NCBI GenBank assembly: GCA_963576785.1
Contig: OY756148.1
Location: forward strand, 434,001 to 498,000
DNA length: 64,000 nt
Source of the DNA: Chlorophyllum brunneum
Taxonomy: Eukaryota; Basidiomycota; Agaricomycetes; Agaricales; Agaricaceae
Reading direction: 5' to 3'
The notes under the pieces are model-generated. The model saw only the letters and a list, made by a program, of their open reading frames with translations. It made no database searches and was not told the DNA's origin. A program made the translations under genes and the position numbers. Numbering within the stretch: the first letter of the stretch is position 1; every line of letters begins with the position of its first letter. Below are positions 46,253-57,149 of this stretch, piece after piece.

Positions 46253-48714
46253 TACTCTGTATTGTCCCTTATCTTATGGCATTGCTAGTACTGGTTTACT
46301 TGTGATCTTTTCCTTGATTCTTGAAGGCTTGCTATTGTCATTCTGTTCATGTCCATTGAGTATCATTCTTCTTCAGCTCATGTAAGGGAGCTGCTATATT
46401 GCTGAAGTTGTGTATGAATCATTGGTAGAAGTTTGTGAAACCTAGGAATTTTTTGACATCCTTTAGGGATTTGGGTGTTGGCCATTCTTTTACCACTTTC
46501 ACCTTCTCCTCCTCTATTCTAACATTGTCTTGTCTGACCACAAATCCTAGTATCGGTATTTCTTTTGTATCAAATAAGCATTTTGACCTTTTGAAGTACA
46601 ACTGGTGTTTGGCTATAATATTGAGGAATTACTTTGTTCTTTTCTCAAGTTCCTCTTGTATAGTTCCCAGGATAACAAAGTTATCCATATAGTTAATGAC
46701 TGCCCCTTTATGTAACATTTCTCAGAATACTGTGTTCATCATTCTCTGGAATATTGTTAGTGAGTTGCTCATTCTGAAAATATGACTGTTAGTTCAAATA
46801 ATTTGTTGTTCATCACAAATACTGCTTTCCATTCATTATCTTCCCTTATCCTGATATTGTTGTAACCCCAGATAATATTGAGCTTGTTGAAGACTTTTGT
46901 ATCTTTGAGTCAGTTGATAACTTTGCTTATTAGTAGGAGTGGCATTTTGTCTTTGATCATATGTTTGTTCAGTTTCTTATAATCTTGTACTAAACATTTG
47001 GTTCTGTTCTTCTTGGGTATAAAGAAGCATGGGATGGCATAGGGGGATTATGATAGTCAAATTCATTCTAGGGCAATGTTTTTGTCAAGGAATTTCTATA
47101 ACTCTTGTTTTTCCAGTATTATTATGGAACAGACTTTGGACTGTAGTAACAGTGGTATATTTTTGGACAGATTTATTTTATGATCCCATATCATGTGTTT
47201 GGGCAGTTTGTTGAAGTTTTTCTTGTTAAACAGATGCATATATTGCTGTAAGTACATTGGTAGGTCTTCTAGGTTCATCTAGTTGGTCTTCTTCTCCTCT
47301 ATGTGTTCATTCATTGTGTGTATTCTCTCATTGAACCATATGTCATTGTGATATGTGGTGTAATCCTTTGGACATCTTGTGAACCATATTATGTTATTTG
47401 TCCAATTGATTTCAGGGTTGTGTTTGACAAGCCAGTCATGTCCAAAGTATAGGTCTGCACTTTCTAGTTTTATTATCATTGCTTTGATTTCTTCTGTGTG
47501 TTTTCCATTGTTTAGTACCAAGTGTGCTATATCTGTTATCTCCCCCTTCTTGTTTCAGTTCCATCAGTGTTAATCACTCTTATCAGGGTTTCAAGGGGTT
47601 TGGTTGGGATTTATTCTTCTTCTACTACTCTTTGCACTATGCACATGTGGGTGCATCCAGAGTCTACTAGTGTTGTGATTTGTTTTGGTCCTTTTGTTGT
47701 TTTGATAGTTGAGTTAAGAAGAAGTTCATGTATCAAGTTTTATTTCTGTGGGATCATATATTGTCTATTATAAAGTAAAACAGGAACTCTAGGTTTATTG
47801 GCTCACAGGTTTGTGCCTACTTGGAGCCTTCAGCAAAATCCTTCTTTACCTTTTCTTCTTGCTTAGTCTCCTCAGTAATCTCCCTGATGTGTACTTTCTT
47901 TGGTACCTTGCAGTTTTTTGAAATGTGGCCCTACTTGCTACAATTGTAGTATATTAATTTGGTGTACATGATCTTTGTTTTCTTGCAGTAGTATTTGGCA
48001 ATGTGTCTATATAGGTTACAGTTGAAACATCTTGATTTACCATTCTGATCAGTATCTACCCTTTGTCTTCCAATCTCCATTGGTTATCCTCCTCCTCCAT
48101 ATATGACTCTAGTGGTGGTTCTGATGTCTCTACAGGTGATGTTTATAGTTTCATATCCTTATTCTACTGCAAGGATTGTAGTCTTCTACTTCTTGTACAT
48201 TGTTAGAATTGAGACTGCTGGATAGTCTACAATAGTTTGTATAATGTCTGCTCTGGTATGTTATTTGAGAAGGAAGATGGCATGTATGTTATCTATTTCT
48301 ACTTGTACTTTCAATACTTCAATTCAATTATGAAATTGGTGGTGTTTCTCTTTCTCTGTTTGAACAACTTGATTTCCCCTTTTGCTATTACCTTTCTATT
48401 CTCCAATGAGAATGTGGCTATCATTTCTTTAGCAAAGTCATCAAATGTCAGTATTTTCTTGTCCTGAATAGCTGATAATTTGGCATTTGCATAGGGTCCT
48501 GCCAGTCCTTCTCTTATCCTTGCTAATACTCCAATTATCTTTTTTTTTGTTGTCATTGATCTGGTTGAAGAGTGTCCATAGGGACATTGCTCTTCACCAA
48601 TTGTCAAACTTGGTTTTATCTCCATTGAAGTATCCTGGTTCTGGGGCTAAATTTTTTGGGAAGTTAACTTTGTCAGCTATTTCTGATTCTGTTTCAGGTT
48701 CTTTGTGTTTGTTC

Positions 48715-48905
48715 TTGTATGTCTTGGCAATTTCTATATTAGATTAGTTCTTGGCAACTTTTATGTTAGATGGGACTTTGGCAACTTCTATGTCAGATGT
48801 TTCGGATTTACTGTATTTGTAGATCTCAGTGATTTTTATATCAGATGGGGCTTTGGCAACTTTTATGTTGGATGTGGTCTCAGCAACTTCAGTATTGAAT
48901 AGAGT
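48715..48905 (-). repeat. 30-bp tandem repeats in the Gypsy gag N-terminus
   Basis: About six degenerate units of TTGGCAACTTTTATGTTAGA type. On the minus strand each encodes roughly ten residues of the pattern SNIKVAKxPS / SDIEVAKxPS. Low-complexity N-terminal gag extension. Confidence 0.65.
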
Positions 48906-49147
48906 CTCAAAGAGTGCTATGTTCAGATTTCTACTATTTAAAGCCTTCCAGGATTTCTGGTTCTGTTTGTCATTTGGATCTGATAGTTATGGATAATCTC
49001 TGGATGTCTGTCAGTCTCAGGGCTCTGGGTCTTCTTGGTGTTCTTGATGAGCTACTGCTGCTTATATACTGTTGTCCTGGTCAGAGACTATTATTCCAAG
49101 CCTAGCTATACTCTCTTACAAGGTGAGTTAAATGATACTTTACCAAA

Positions 49148-49409
49148 TGTTACAACCTTAGTCTAGGACTCAGGTTACAAGTCTTTGGATAAAGATAAGG
49201 AAGTAGAGTAAAGAAGAAGGGATGATACAATTGGTAAAGTATATGGAATACATCAAGTATTACTATACTTTATACACTAGTGGTGAGTGCTAAGAATAAG
49301 GGAATGGAGTAATAGAGTTATAGGGACAAGTAGAACAAGTTATAGGGACAAGTAGAATGAGTCATAAAGAGTACAGCTCTAAGGGGTGAAACAGGAAATG
49401 ACATGGATA
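49148..49409 (-). repeat. Gypsy 5' LTR, first part
   Basis: Matches 40671-40930. It carries a short internal duplication (TTATAGGGACAAGTAGAA twice) and breaks off at GACATGGATA, where LINE B begins. The rest of the LTR resumes at 56526. Confidence 0.85.
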
Positions 49410-49522
49410 CAGATGATGATGATATAAATTGAGCTGACTATGCTACTACAGGAGCTCAGGTGATTTGTCAAACAAATACCTCATCAGCTACATATATAAT
49501 ATACAATAACAGTAAACAAGCA

Positions 49523-52500
49523 CTAGCCAATAGAAAGCGAAACATTAGAAGAGGCAGAAGGGAGAAGGTGTGAACAACAAGAAGGTAGTTGGATGGCCTT
49601 TAAAGGAATGGTATGGAAAGGAGAAAAAGTGCGTGCTACAGTGCTCCAGATATGGCCCGCAAGGTGGATGGACACCAAGTGACAATTGTCAGTGAGACAA
49701 GTAAAAAGCTTCCATTGTTGGAGAGATGAGAGTTGGAGAACATGTTCATAATCAATAAAGTCTTCCAGGATGGGTAATAAACCTTTGTAGAAGAAGGACC
49801 GGCCACATGGCCACACCTGAGTGTCTGCAAAGAGGTCACTGAGGGCATGGTGCAATCAAGGAAGGTTGGCTAGATGCAGGTTGTGGAGCTCGAGAGTTGT
49901 GTTGACTTGCCTGATAATATCCTGAGTAGATTGGGAACGAAAGGAGGAGAAGCAAGGACACTATAAGAACAGATGGTGGGGAGATTCCAAGAGTGGACAA
50001 CCAAACCTGCACCAAGGCTGGGAGAGAGGCTTATGACGAGAATGAAGAGTTAAGGCCATGGGTAATTGACTGCATCAAGCATACAGTTGAACCAAGGCTG
50101 AATATGCAGAGCATGCACAGGTGTAAGGGTACTCAGGGGGTGGATGCAGGTCATAAAGTGCATAGGAAACAATAGCTGGAGGAGGTGGTATGTGTTGGGC
50201 CTCCAGTGAGAGATGTTCTACAAGGGTGGCAATGTTGGACTCGTAAAAGCCAAATGCTGAGGTAAATAGAGTGTAAAGGTCCATTGCAAAGGTAGGCACA
50301 GGGAGTTGTAGGGATAGAGAAAATAAGGCAGATGAGGAAGCAAAGGCAGCTGCATCAACAAGGCACTTGAGCTGGGCTGGGGGCAAAGTAGAGGTGGTAT
50401 GAGCATGTGTGTAAGAAACTAAAGGAAAGAGAGAGTGATTTTGCACTGGAAGGGGATAAAAGAAAGGTCAGGAAGAGACATGTGCAGAGTGGAAGAAACA
50501 GAGGAGGGCCAAAGAGAGGGAAAACCAGGGAATGCAGAAGGAATCAAAGGAGAATCCAAGACCTTGCCATTTATTTCTTCATATGCAGACCTCCAGTCCT
50601 CATTGTCTATTCCTACCCCTTTGCCTAAAAGGTTGAACAACCAGCAATAGAGAGATTGTGCAGGGTGAGAGGAGAGAGAATAATAGGAATGAGGGGGTTT
50701 AGAGAGGAGGTGAACAGAGTTAAGGTAGTTGGTGAAATAGTGAGTGAAGGTGAAAGGGGAGAGGAGTGGGCAAGAAGTACAGCACAAATGAGGGCATAAA
50801 CCTCTGCAAGCATTCTGCTTGCAGATTTATGGTAGGCAGAGAGGGAGGCAGTCAGGAGAATATTGTTCCTGCAAACAGCCAGAGTAGCAGAAGGGGAGGG
50901 TTGAGAGGTGGTAAATGAGCCATTGGAGGTGAAAAGACCAGAGGGTGTAGAACAAGAGGAAACACATAAGGGGTTGGTAAAGAGGGAAGTAATAAAGGAC
51001 TTGAAGAAATATTGGTGGAGACAATGGGGTAGAAGAAGCCGAGGATCAGGGGAAGCTAGCAAAGGCAGAAGATGGGGGAGGAAACAGGTCTATAGTAGTA
51101 AGAAAAGCCAGGAGGGAGACAACGGAGTAACATGTAAAGGTAGTAATGGATGTAAGATGAAGAAACTAGGCAATAAAGTAAATACAACAGGAGACCAATG
51201 ACCAATATGTTTTAAGAGGGTAAATCCACACTGTTTAAGAGAAGGCAGAAGGCAAGAAGGAAGGTGAGGAGAGTTGGGAAGCAACTGGGACTGGTTATAC
51301 AAGTAGGTGAGTGAGACATCACCTATGAGTAGGTGACTGAGATCTGTAGAAGGAAGGGAAATTTGAAGGTCCTTGAATATGAGAAAAGCATATACCCAGG
51401 CAAAAGGAAGATGTTGGGATAAAAGGAAAGCATGTGGGGAGGAAAGGAGGGGTGTCAATATGAAGGGGTAAACACAATGGTTGAGCTGACAGGTCCAGTC
51501 AGCAAGAGTGATGAGGGCAATATGACAAAAGGAAGGAATGCAATGATTTAGGTTGCAAACGAGGCCAGCCATGGCAGCAGAAGCATTGATGTGAGTAATA
51601 GAGGAGAACCCAAATCTGTGAAGGCAAATAGGTTGGAAAAGAAGGGAGGAAGGGAATTGAAAAGGCATGCCAAAATAAGTATGGACCTTTTTAGCAACAA
51701 GGTGTTTAAGCTGCAAGGACTGTGATAATGAGAGAGGTTGTAGGGCAAGAAGGGGTACAATTTTGCTACAAGTCATTGGTTGACAATCTTGCAAATAAGG
51801 AAAAGGGGGAGTTTGCAAGGAAAGGGAGGAAACGAGAAGGTTTGAATGATATCTTTAAGATGCAAGAAATAAAGGTGGGGCTGGTCAATAGGGATACAGA
51901 GAAAGGTGGTGTGGGAGGTAGTAATGGGCAAAGGATTAAAAAAGGTCTGAGATGAGGAGGGGTTTGAGAGATCAACCAAAGGGATAGAAACTTGGTGGGA
52001 TAAAGGCGGAGACCCAGGAACTGTATAGGCATAGAAAAGAGACTTGACCCATTCCGTCTCCTAGCCATAGGTAGCCTGGAAGTGGTCAGCATTATGAGCC
52101 TGGACAAGCAAGATGGAAAGTGAGGAGGAAAAGAGTAAACTATCATCCATGGCTTTAACCATATGAACAGATTGTGTGAGGAGGTCAAGTGGAGTGTGAG
52201 GATCATGAAGAAAGAGTTAGGAGGTAGAGAGTGAGATGGCACCCGGAGATGGTGAAGGCCATAGACAGTCGGAGAGCCAGCAATTACAGAGGCTTGTGGT
52301 GAGCATGCACTTGAGCGGAGAGAGTGAGCCACCCTGTTTAGTGATACCATTAATGTAGAACCAAGAAGTTAGACCATATGCTGTCTTGACTGAGTAAGGA
52401 ACATGCAACTGGGAGGACCGATCAAGATTGGCAATCAAGGTAGGCAGGCCATAGGCATCCAATGCATCATAGGAACCCTATGGTTCTAACCTATTAAAGC

Positions 52501-53403
52501 CCTTGCACTAATCCCATTAAAGAATGTAAAGAGGAACTTGGTGATGACTAGCCCACTTCTGGATCAGTGCAATAGAGGAGAGAAGGTCACAGGCCTGGAA
52601 ACCTGGTTGGGTAGCAACCTGACTGTCTGGAATGACACAGTGTTTTGACAGAGGTTAAGCCAAGCAAAGGGAAGATTGGCAAGTAAATTACTACAGGCAA
52701 TTCCCCAGTGATTGTGTAAAGAGAGAGTTGAGCCCTTTTTGTGTATTGTTGAGAGATGGGTTGACTTTATGCAAGTAGGGAAGTAGGATGAGGTTATGAT
52801 ATAATTCACAAGAAGAAGGACTAGAGACAGTGCCCAGTCTGAAAGCACATAAATGAACTATTTCTCCCAACAGTCAGGACCTGGACAAGGGCGGTGATTA
52901 CCACAACTTAGCAAATACCAGAGGTCTATTAGGTCAAGTGGTCTAGGCCAGACAAAAGGATTGGTATGGGTGTGTGATGCAACTTTTAAGACTGAAGGAG
53001 ATGTTAACCAGGGCTTATCCTGTGGGGTTTGGTCCTGTTGAGCATACAAGTGTTCAAAATAGTCAACTGTTGAGCACTTTATGTTGACATTGCCTGTGCA
53101 AACATTGGAATAATTGTCAGAAGTTGGTGGAAGGAGTGCAAGAGGTAAAGGTGAAATACTGGAAGGAGAGAGCATCTTTATAGAACCTGTTAGGGCCCTG
53201 TGGATCCATGCCAAGGCATAACAGTCTTCACGGGACTGTAGTTCAGCCCACTGTTCTGCATAGAGAAACTTGGTGAGACTCCTCTGTGTAGACTTAAGAG
53301 ACCAGTCAAAAGTAGAAGTAGAAGAGGTTTGGAAGGCTCGGCAATATGCAGTAACCCAGTGTGCATTTGGTAAGGGTAGGCCGCAATGTAGGGCTGAAAG
53401 CAA
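49523..53403 (-). pseudogene. LINE B reverse transcriptase and RNase H region
   Basis: From right to left. 53403-52858 is the linker and thumb approach. RT fingers are near 52740 (IHKKGSTLSLHNHWGIACSNLL). The palm is near 52350-52130 (VKTAYGLT, TKQGGSLSPL, and MDDSLLF in the place of the YxDD loop). RNase H lies at 51062-50630 (GSFTTSQPSPSATLAV, SRMLAEVYALICAVLL with the catalytic Glu, LTLFTSSLNP). A C-terminal His/Cys-containing segment is at 49855-49523. Several stops and shifts, but long frames remain (up to 242 codons), so decay is moderate. Confidence 0.75.
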
Positions 53404-53412
53404 GCAGTTTAC

Positions 53413-55041
53413 TCAATGGTGCTCAACTAGAATTGTTTGGATCATAGGACTAGAGATTCTGGATGATCTAGGCATGGGTGGTTTTGGAAGTTCAAAGGCA
53501 ACTGTTACTGCATGGGTAAGTACAGAGGAGAGGTCATTGTAGAGGTGGCCAAAGGTGGGGTCATCCACAATTTCACAAGGGAGAGTGTAGTGTTGGAGGC
53601 CACAGTCAACTAGCGAGGAAAAATGGGCTAGACAAGTCTTTTGAGTCTGGGGGGGACAGTGAAAATATGGGGTGTATGCCGACGGAGGAGGGACATCAGG
53701 AATGGAAGGAGCTGTTGAATGAGGTGGGCATTGTAAGAGGGTACAAGTGGATAGAGTGGGGCAGTGGTCAGTATATGGAACAAAGAAGGAAAGTATGTGG
53801 ATTGTGACTACAGCAACTCCCAAGTGTGAAGAAGCTGCACAGTCAATGATAAAGTGAAAGTGTTGACCTTGGGTCCATCCCGAGGATGTGTAGTCCAGTG
53901 CAACATTATGGTCAGACACTGTAAGCCAATGATTGATGCCACCCATACATGAAAGAAAGGTAGAATAATAATGATATGAAGCTGTAGATGAAGGAGAGAT
54001 ATTATCAAGCTCTGACAAAAGCAAGGTTGCGTTAAAGTCACCAGCAATAGACCAGAAACCTGGTGTATCGAGACAGAGGTGGGTCAACTTGGGCCAAAAC
54101 TTATTGTTGTCACTGTCTACTATACCTGGGTTCCACGGAGCATAAAGACCAATGAAATGGTGACAAAACTCCTGCCCACCTGAGGTCGGGATAAAAAGGT
54201 CAAGAGTAACTACATGACCATGGAAGATGTCAGGAAGAGAAACAGGCTGATAGGAGAAGAAACAATAGCAGACAGCTACTATAACCCCCCTTTTGGCACT
54301 GAGGGACCCAGGTGTACTGTGGCCCAGACTCTCAAAGAAATCATATTCAGGAAAATGAAGGCAGTGGGAGGCAGGCAAGGAAGACTTCATTTCACAAATT
54401 ACCACAACATGAGGGTTGGTCAAGTGAATGAGAGAGCCAATTGCATGAGTTTTCATTGGATCAGCAAGACTATTAGCATTAATCACTATGGTCTGGAGGG
54501 TAGAGGATGGGGCAGAAGCAGATACAATAGCAACAAGGGAAGAAAGGTAGAAAAGGAAACTTAACAAGTAAACAAAAAAAGATGTATGAACAGGAAATAA
54601 AGGTTGGGGAGGGGAGATAGATGAAAGAAGAGAGGCACATACATGCCGACAAGGCCTGCAAAGGAGAGATGGACACATGGAACACAACAAAGAAGGGAGG
54701 AAAAGGATGTAAGAAGAACAGAAAAGAGATAAAAGTAATGAAAACAAATGCCAGACAAAGGCTGAAAAATGGCAGCAAAAAAGGGGAAGAGAATCACTCC
54801 TGCTTGAAGACTGGCTGACATCTAGGAGGCAGACGGGCACTGCTGGGCTGCCAGCTGCAGGAGTGATTTCAGGGAACAGGGAAGGTGGAGAGAGAAAAGG
54901 TGGAGCATATACAACACTACAGGTAGAGTTAGAATCATCAACTTGCATGATGTGCTCTTCGACTTTGGCCACATTGTGCTGGTCTTTTTTGGACAAAGTT
55001 TTGATGTGTGGACGTTTTGAAGGCACATGTAAAGCAGGCAA
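53413..55041 (-). CDS. LINE B endonuclease-containing open frame
   Basis: A 542-codon frame is still open, starting MPALHVPSKRPHIKTLSKKD. The first 200 residues are Ser/Pro/hydrophobic. The apurinic-type endonuclease domain follows from about residue 190: TIVINANSL, HVVVICEMKSSLPASH (metal-binding Glu), IAGDFNATLL (GDFN), SDHN, and YTDHCPTLS (terminal D-H pair). The catalytic residues appear intact. It probably continues as one ORF2 with the RT downstream, now separated by a stop. Confidence 0.7.
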   Translation of the reverse strand: MPALHVPSKRPHIKTLSKKDQHNVAKVEEHIMQVDDSNSTCSVVYAPPFLSPPSLFPEITPAAGSPAVPVCLLDVSQSSSRSDSLPLFCCHFSAFVWHLFSLLLSLFCSSYILFLPSLLCSMCPSLLCRPCRHVCASLLSSISPPQPLFPVHTSFFVYLLSFLFYLSSLVAIVSASAPSSTLQTIVINANSLADPMKTHAIGSLIHLTNPHVVVICEMKSSLPASHCLHFPEYDFFESLGHSTPGSLSAKRGVIVAVCYCFFSYQPVSLPDIFHGHVVTLDLFIPTSGGQEFCHHFIGLYAPWNPGIVDSDNNKFWPKLTHLCLDTPGFWSIAGDFNATLLLSELDNISPSSTASYHYYSTFLSCMGGINHWLTVSDHNVALDYTSSGWTQGQHFHFIIDCAASSHLGVAVVTIHILSFFVPYTDHCPTLSTCTLLQCPPHSTAPSIPDVPPPSAYTPYFHCPPQTQKTCLAHFSSLVDCGLQHYTLPCEIVDDPTFGHLYNDLSSVLTHAVTVAFELPKPPMPRSSRISSPMIQTILVEHH

Positions 55042-55699
55042 ATCAGCGAGAGTAAGAGAGGGTGTCTGGGGATGAGCAGGAAGTAACGAAGCCTAAACAT
55101 AGGATAGCTCTTGATTAGCTTGTTCAATGTTAGCCTGCGCAGTCCAAAGCTGGTCATGGATGCCCTCAATTTGACAGAGGATAGCTGATTGGGTATTGTC
55201 AGTGGGGGCCAAACCAGGCATAAGGGTAAAGGTAGAGAGGATACTGTTAAGGGACTTGAGGTTGCTTTGGGCTGCTCAGAGTTTGTTGTTGGCCAAAATA
55301 AGAGTTAGCATGAAGGTTACTGTCCCTGTCAGGTGCCTTTGTGCCTCTGCAAACTGAGATGCCATAGCCGACTGTTGGAGTAGGACCTTGTTGACAGTGT
55401 AGGATAGGCTACCCATCTTGGATTGAAGATCCTCAATACTAGAACACACGTAAGGAGACTTGGAGGCTAGGGCAGAGGAGGAGCAGGTATTGAAGGGAAG
55501 GCCTCATATGTTGGCAGAGTATAGGAAGGTGGGTTTCATGGGCAGGCTAAGCAGATCCATGTTGCAAAAAGCATTGAAAGGGTCAGTTATAAAATGGTTG
55601 GCAATTTCAGGTATATGCAGGACCACAGTATAGTAAGTATCCTCAGCAGTCAGGCAGCTAAAACAAACAACAGACTCATCTGGGACCCTATACTTCTAT

Positions 55700-56409
55700 T
55701 GCAGATAGCAGTCAATGATCAAGTATGTCTCTAGGATATCTCCCATGTTTCCTATGGCAACTTCAGACCCCCAGCAGGGCTAGATGTAGCGAGGGATGAT
55801 AGGCAGACAAGGTATGTGGTTGACAACAGGGTAGTGCTGCATGTAATGTAAGACAGCCTGGACAGTGGTAAAAGTAAATGTGATTCTGATGCTATGGGAT
55901 GGTCTCTATATGGACTGAACGTCATGCCCATTGTTTTGGAATATGGCCTCGAGAGTTTCCCTAAACCTCGGGACCTAATCCTCAGTGGTGGTATTGAAAG
56001 AAAACTGACGTGTTTTGTTACCTGCTTTGGTGATCCTCCAGTCAGCTGAGACATTAGGAACCTCCACATTGTTCAGCTCCTCCTGAACACAATCTAAGAC
56101 ATTGGAATGGGGTGACTGGCGGAGGGGACCAGAGAGGAAGACATTGACATAGTCTATCAAATCCCGAGAAATGGCAGACATAGGAAGGACTGAGAGTGGC
56201 AAGAGGGCCGTGCCTGCAGCAGCCAGTGACTCCAGGATTTGATGATAATGCATGACTACAGAGGTGGGACTGGAGCACTCGAGCCCTTTGACAGTGAGCT
56301 CAAGACCAACCATCAGAAGGAGAGGGGTTTCGAAATTGCCTTCATCATGAGACTCACAATGGGTGGCTGGGAGTGGAACAAATTTTCTGGGCACAAATTT
56401 TGGTAGCAT
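55700..56409 (-). pseudogene. LINE B ORF1
   Basis: Starts MLPKFVPRKFVPLPATHCES at 56409 and stays open for 144 codons. It then continues past stops (PRFRETLEAIFQNNGHDVQ, ITFTFTTVQAVLHYM). No zinc knuckle is visible. Presumed RNA-binding ORF1 protein, from position only. Confidence 0.5.
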
Positions 56410-56525
56410 GGCTACACAGGGTGAGCAATGAGCAAGGGGATGTGGATATGATCAAGTAAGCTGTAGCTGTAACTATAACTGTGTTTTCTATCGAAGGTAA
56501 AGGTAAAGGTGAAGGTGAAGGTAAA

Positions 56526-56592
56526 GTGAAATGATAAGTATGAGGTAATGGGCATATGATAGGAATGTAATTGCTAAGAATAGTTCATAACA
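56526..56592 (-). repeat. Gypsy 5' LTR, second part
   Basis: GTGAAATGATAAGTATGAGG to GAATAGTTCATAACA matches 40914-40978. Followed directly by the GTTGG duplication and the Copia B primer site. Confidence 0.85.
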
Positions 56593-56608
56593 GTTGGGGC
56601 CCATAACC

Positions 56609-57027
56609 TGAAGAGAAAATAAGAATAACTCAGTCTCTTGATAGACATGCAAGAACTATATATTAGGTACCTGAAGAGAAAACAAGAATAACTACTATAG
56701 AGTTAGCATAATGTTGGCATATATAGATAACTCTAGAGGGGGGACTTATCTCAGTCTCTCAATAGATGTGTGAGAACTGAGGGAAGCAATACATCATATT
56801 CTAGTGTATTTTATACTGCAAGATGTGTGGAACTATCTTAGGTGGAACATAAAGCAAAAGCAAAATTTTCGTAGAACATATTGTATCTAAGGGATGGGAC
56901 AAAGCTACATGACCATTGTCCACACATGTTGATATGTGGACAATGGGCTGATTGATGTGTGGCCTTAGGAACAATGGCATATAGAATATGTGCACTTGAT
57001 AGCTCAGAGCAATCTGACATCCCAACA
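56609..57027 (-). repeat. Copia B 5' LTR
   Basis: 419 bp, collinear with 35941-36357. Retains the hairpin at 56913-56946. Confidence 0.88.
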
Positions 57028-57149
57028 AGTTCCTCATTTTACTGGTCCAGGAATAACACTCCTCAATCCCTTTTTTGACTCGTACCACTACCATTGATTT
57101 GCAAAACTCAATTATACGGTACTAGTCTACAGTACAAAAAAGTGATACA

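Larger units (their letters stand above)
42100..48860 (-). pseudogene. Gypsy gag-pol with chromodomain, degenerate
   Basis: Right to left on the minus strand. Gag is at 48860-48240 (KVNFPKNLAPEPGYFNGDKTKFDNW). Two CCHC-like knuckles lie near 48020-47900 (CFNCNLYRHIAKYYC, then YYNCSK.GHISKNC). Protease is near 47690 (TTLVDSGCTHMCI, catalytic DSG). RT runs 47200-46400 and ends GFVVRQDNVRIEEEKV, KKFLGFTNFYQ. RNase H is at 45117-44870 (VEVDTSGYEIEAVLL). Integrase is at 44600-43490, its C-terminal part reading VWLKVSNIKTMRPTKKLDHKCYGPF. The chromodomain is near 42245-42110 (QYLVYWKGYTSKEDIWEDKAEL). RT/RNase H is cut by a solo LTR at 45118-46252, and the integrase-chromodomain linker by another at 42271-43398. 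Many Trp and Gln/Arg codons have become TAG/TGA. Confidence 0.88.
49410..56525 (-). mobile_element. LINE B: non-LTR retrotransposon with RNase H, inserted in the Gypsy 5' LTR, minus strand
   Basis: The two ends join the halves of the Gypsy LTR. On the minus strand the 5' end has a CTTTACCTTCACC-type repeat (56497-56525) and the 3' end has ATCATCATCATC (49412-49423) instead of poly(A). Contents in order are ORF1, AP-type endonuclease, reverse transcriptase, RNase H and a Cys/His tail. No target duplication could be seen. Confidence 0.8.
40671..56592 (-). mobile_element. Chromodomain Gypsy element (chromovirus), minus strand, inserted in the Copia B leader
   Basis: LTRs: 40671-40978 (3' LTR) and 49148-49409 plus 56526-56592 (5' LTR, split by LINE B). 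The flanking duplication GTTGG is at 40666-40670 and 56593-56597. A purine tract (AGAAAAAGAGG) precedes the 3' LTR at about 40984-40996. Domain order on the minus strand is gag, CCHC, protease, RT, RNase H, integrase, chromodomain, which defines a chromovirus. Two solo LTRs sit inside. Own length without insertions is about 6.6 kb. Confidence 0.9.
35941..57027 (-). mobile_element. Copia B: degenerate full-length Copia element, minus strand
   Basis: LTRs at 35941-36357 (3' LTR) and 56609-57027 (5' LTR), both with TGTTGGGAT...TTCTCTTCA ends on the minus strand. The flanks are AGTTC at 35936-35940 and 57028-57032, a perfect 5-bp duplication. The primer site GGTTATGGGCCCC lies at 56608-56596, and a polypurine tract (TTTGAGGGAGAG) precedes the 3' LTR at 36358-36369. 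The internal region is split by the Gypsy inserted at 40670. Own length without insertions is about 5.2 kb, normal for Copia. Confidence 0.9.

Noticed and set aside
40671..49409. Gypsy read as ending at the LTR copy 49148-49409, with an independent LINE to its right
   Set aside because: The missing LTR end is found at 56526-56592 followed by the matching GTTGG duplication, so the LINE lies inside the LTR.
49410..49425. GATGATGATGAT as a simple host microsatellite
   Set aside because: It sits exactly at the break of the Gypsy LTR, so it is better explained as the 3' tail of LINE B.
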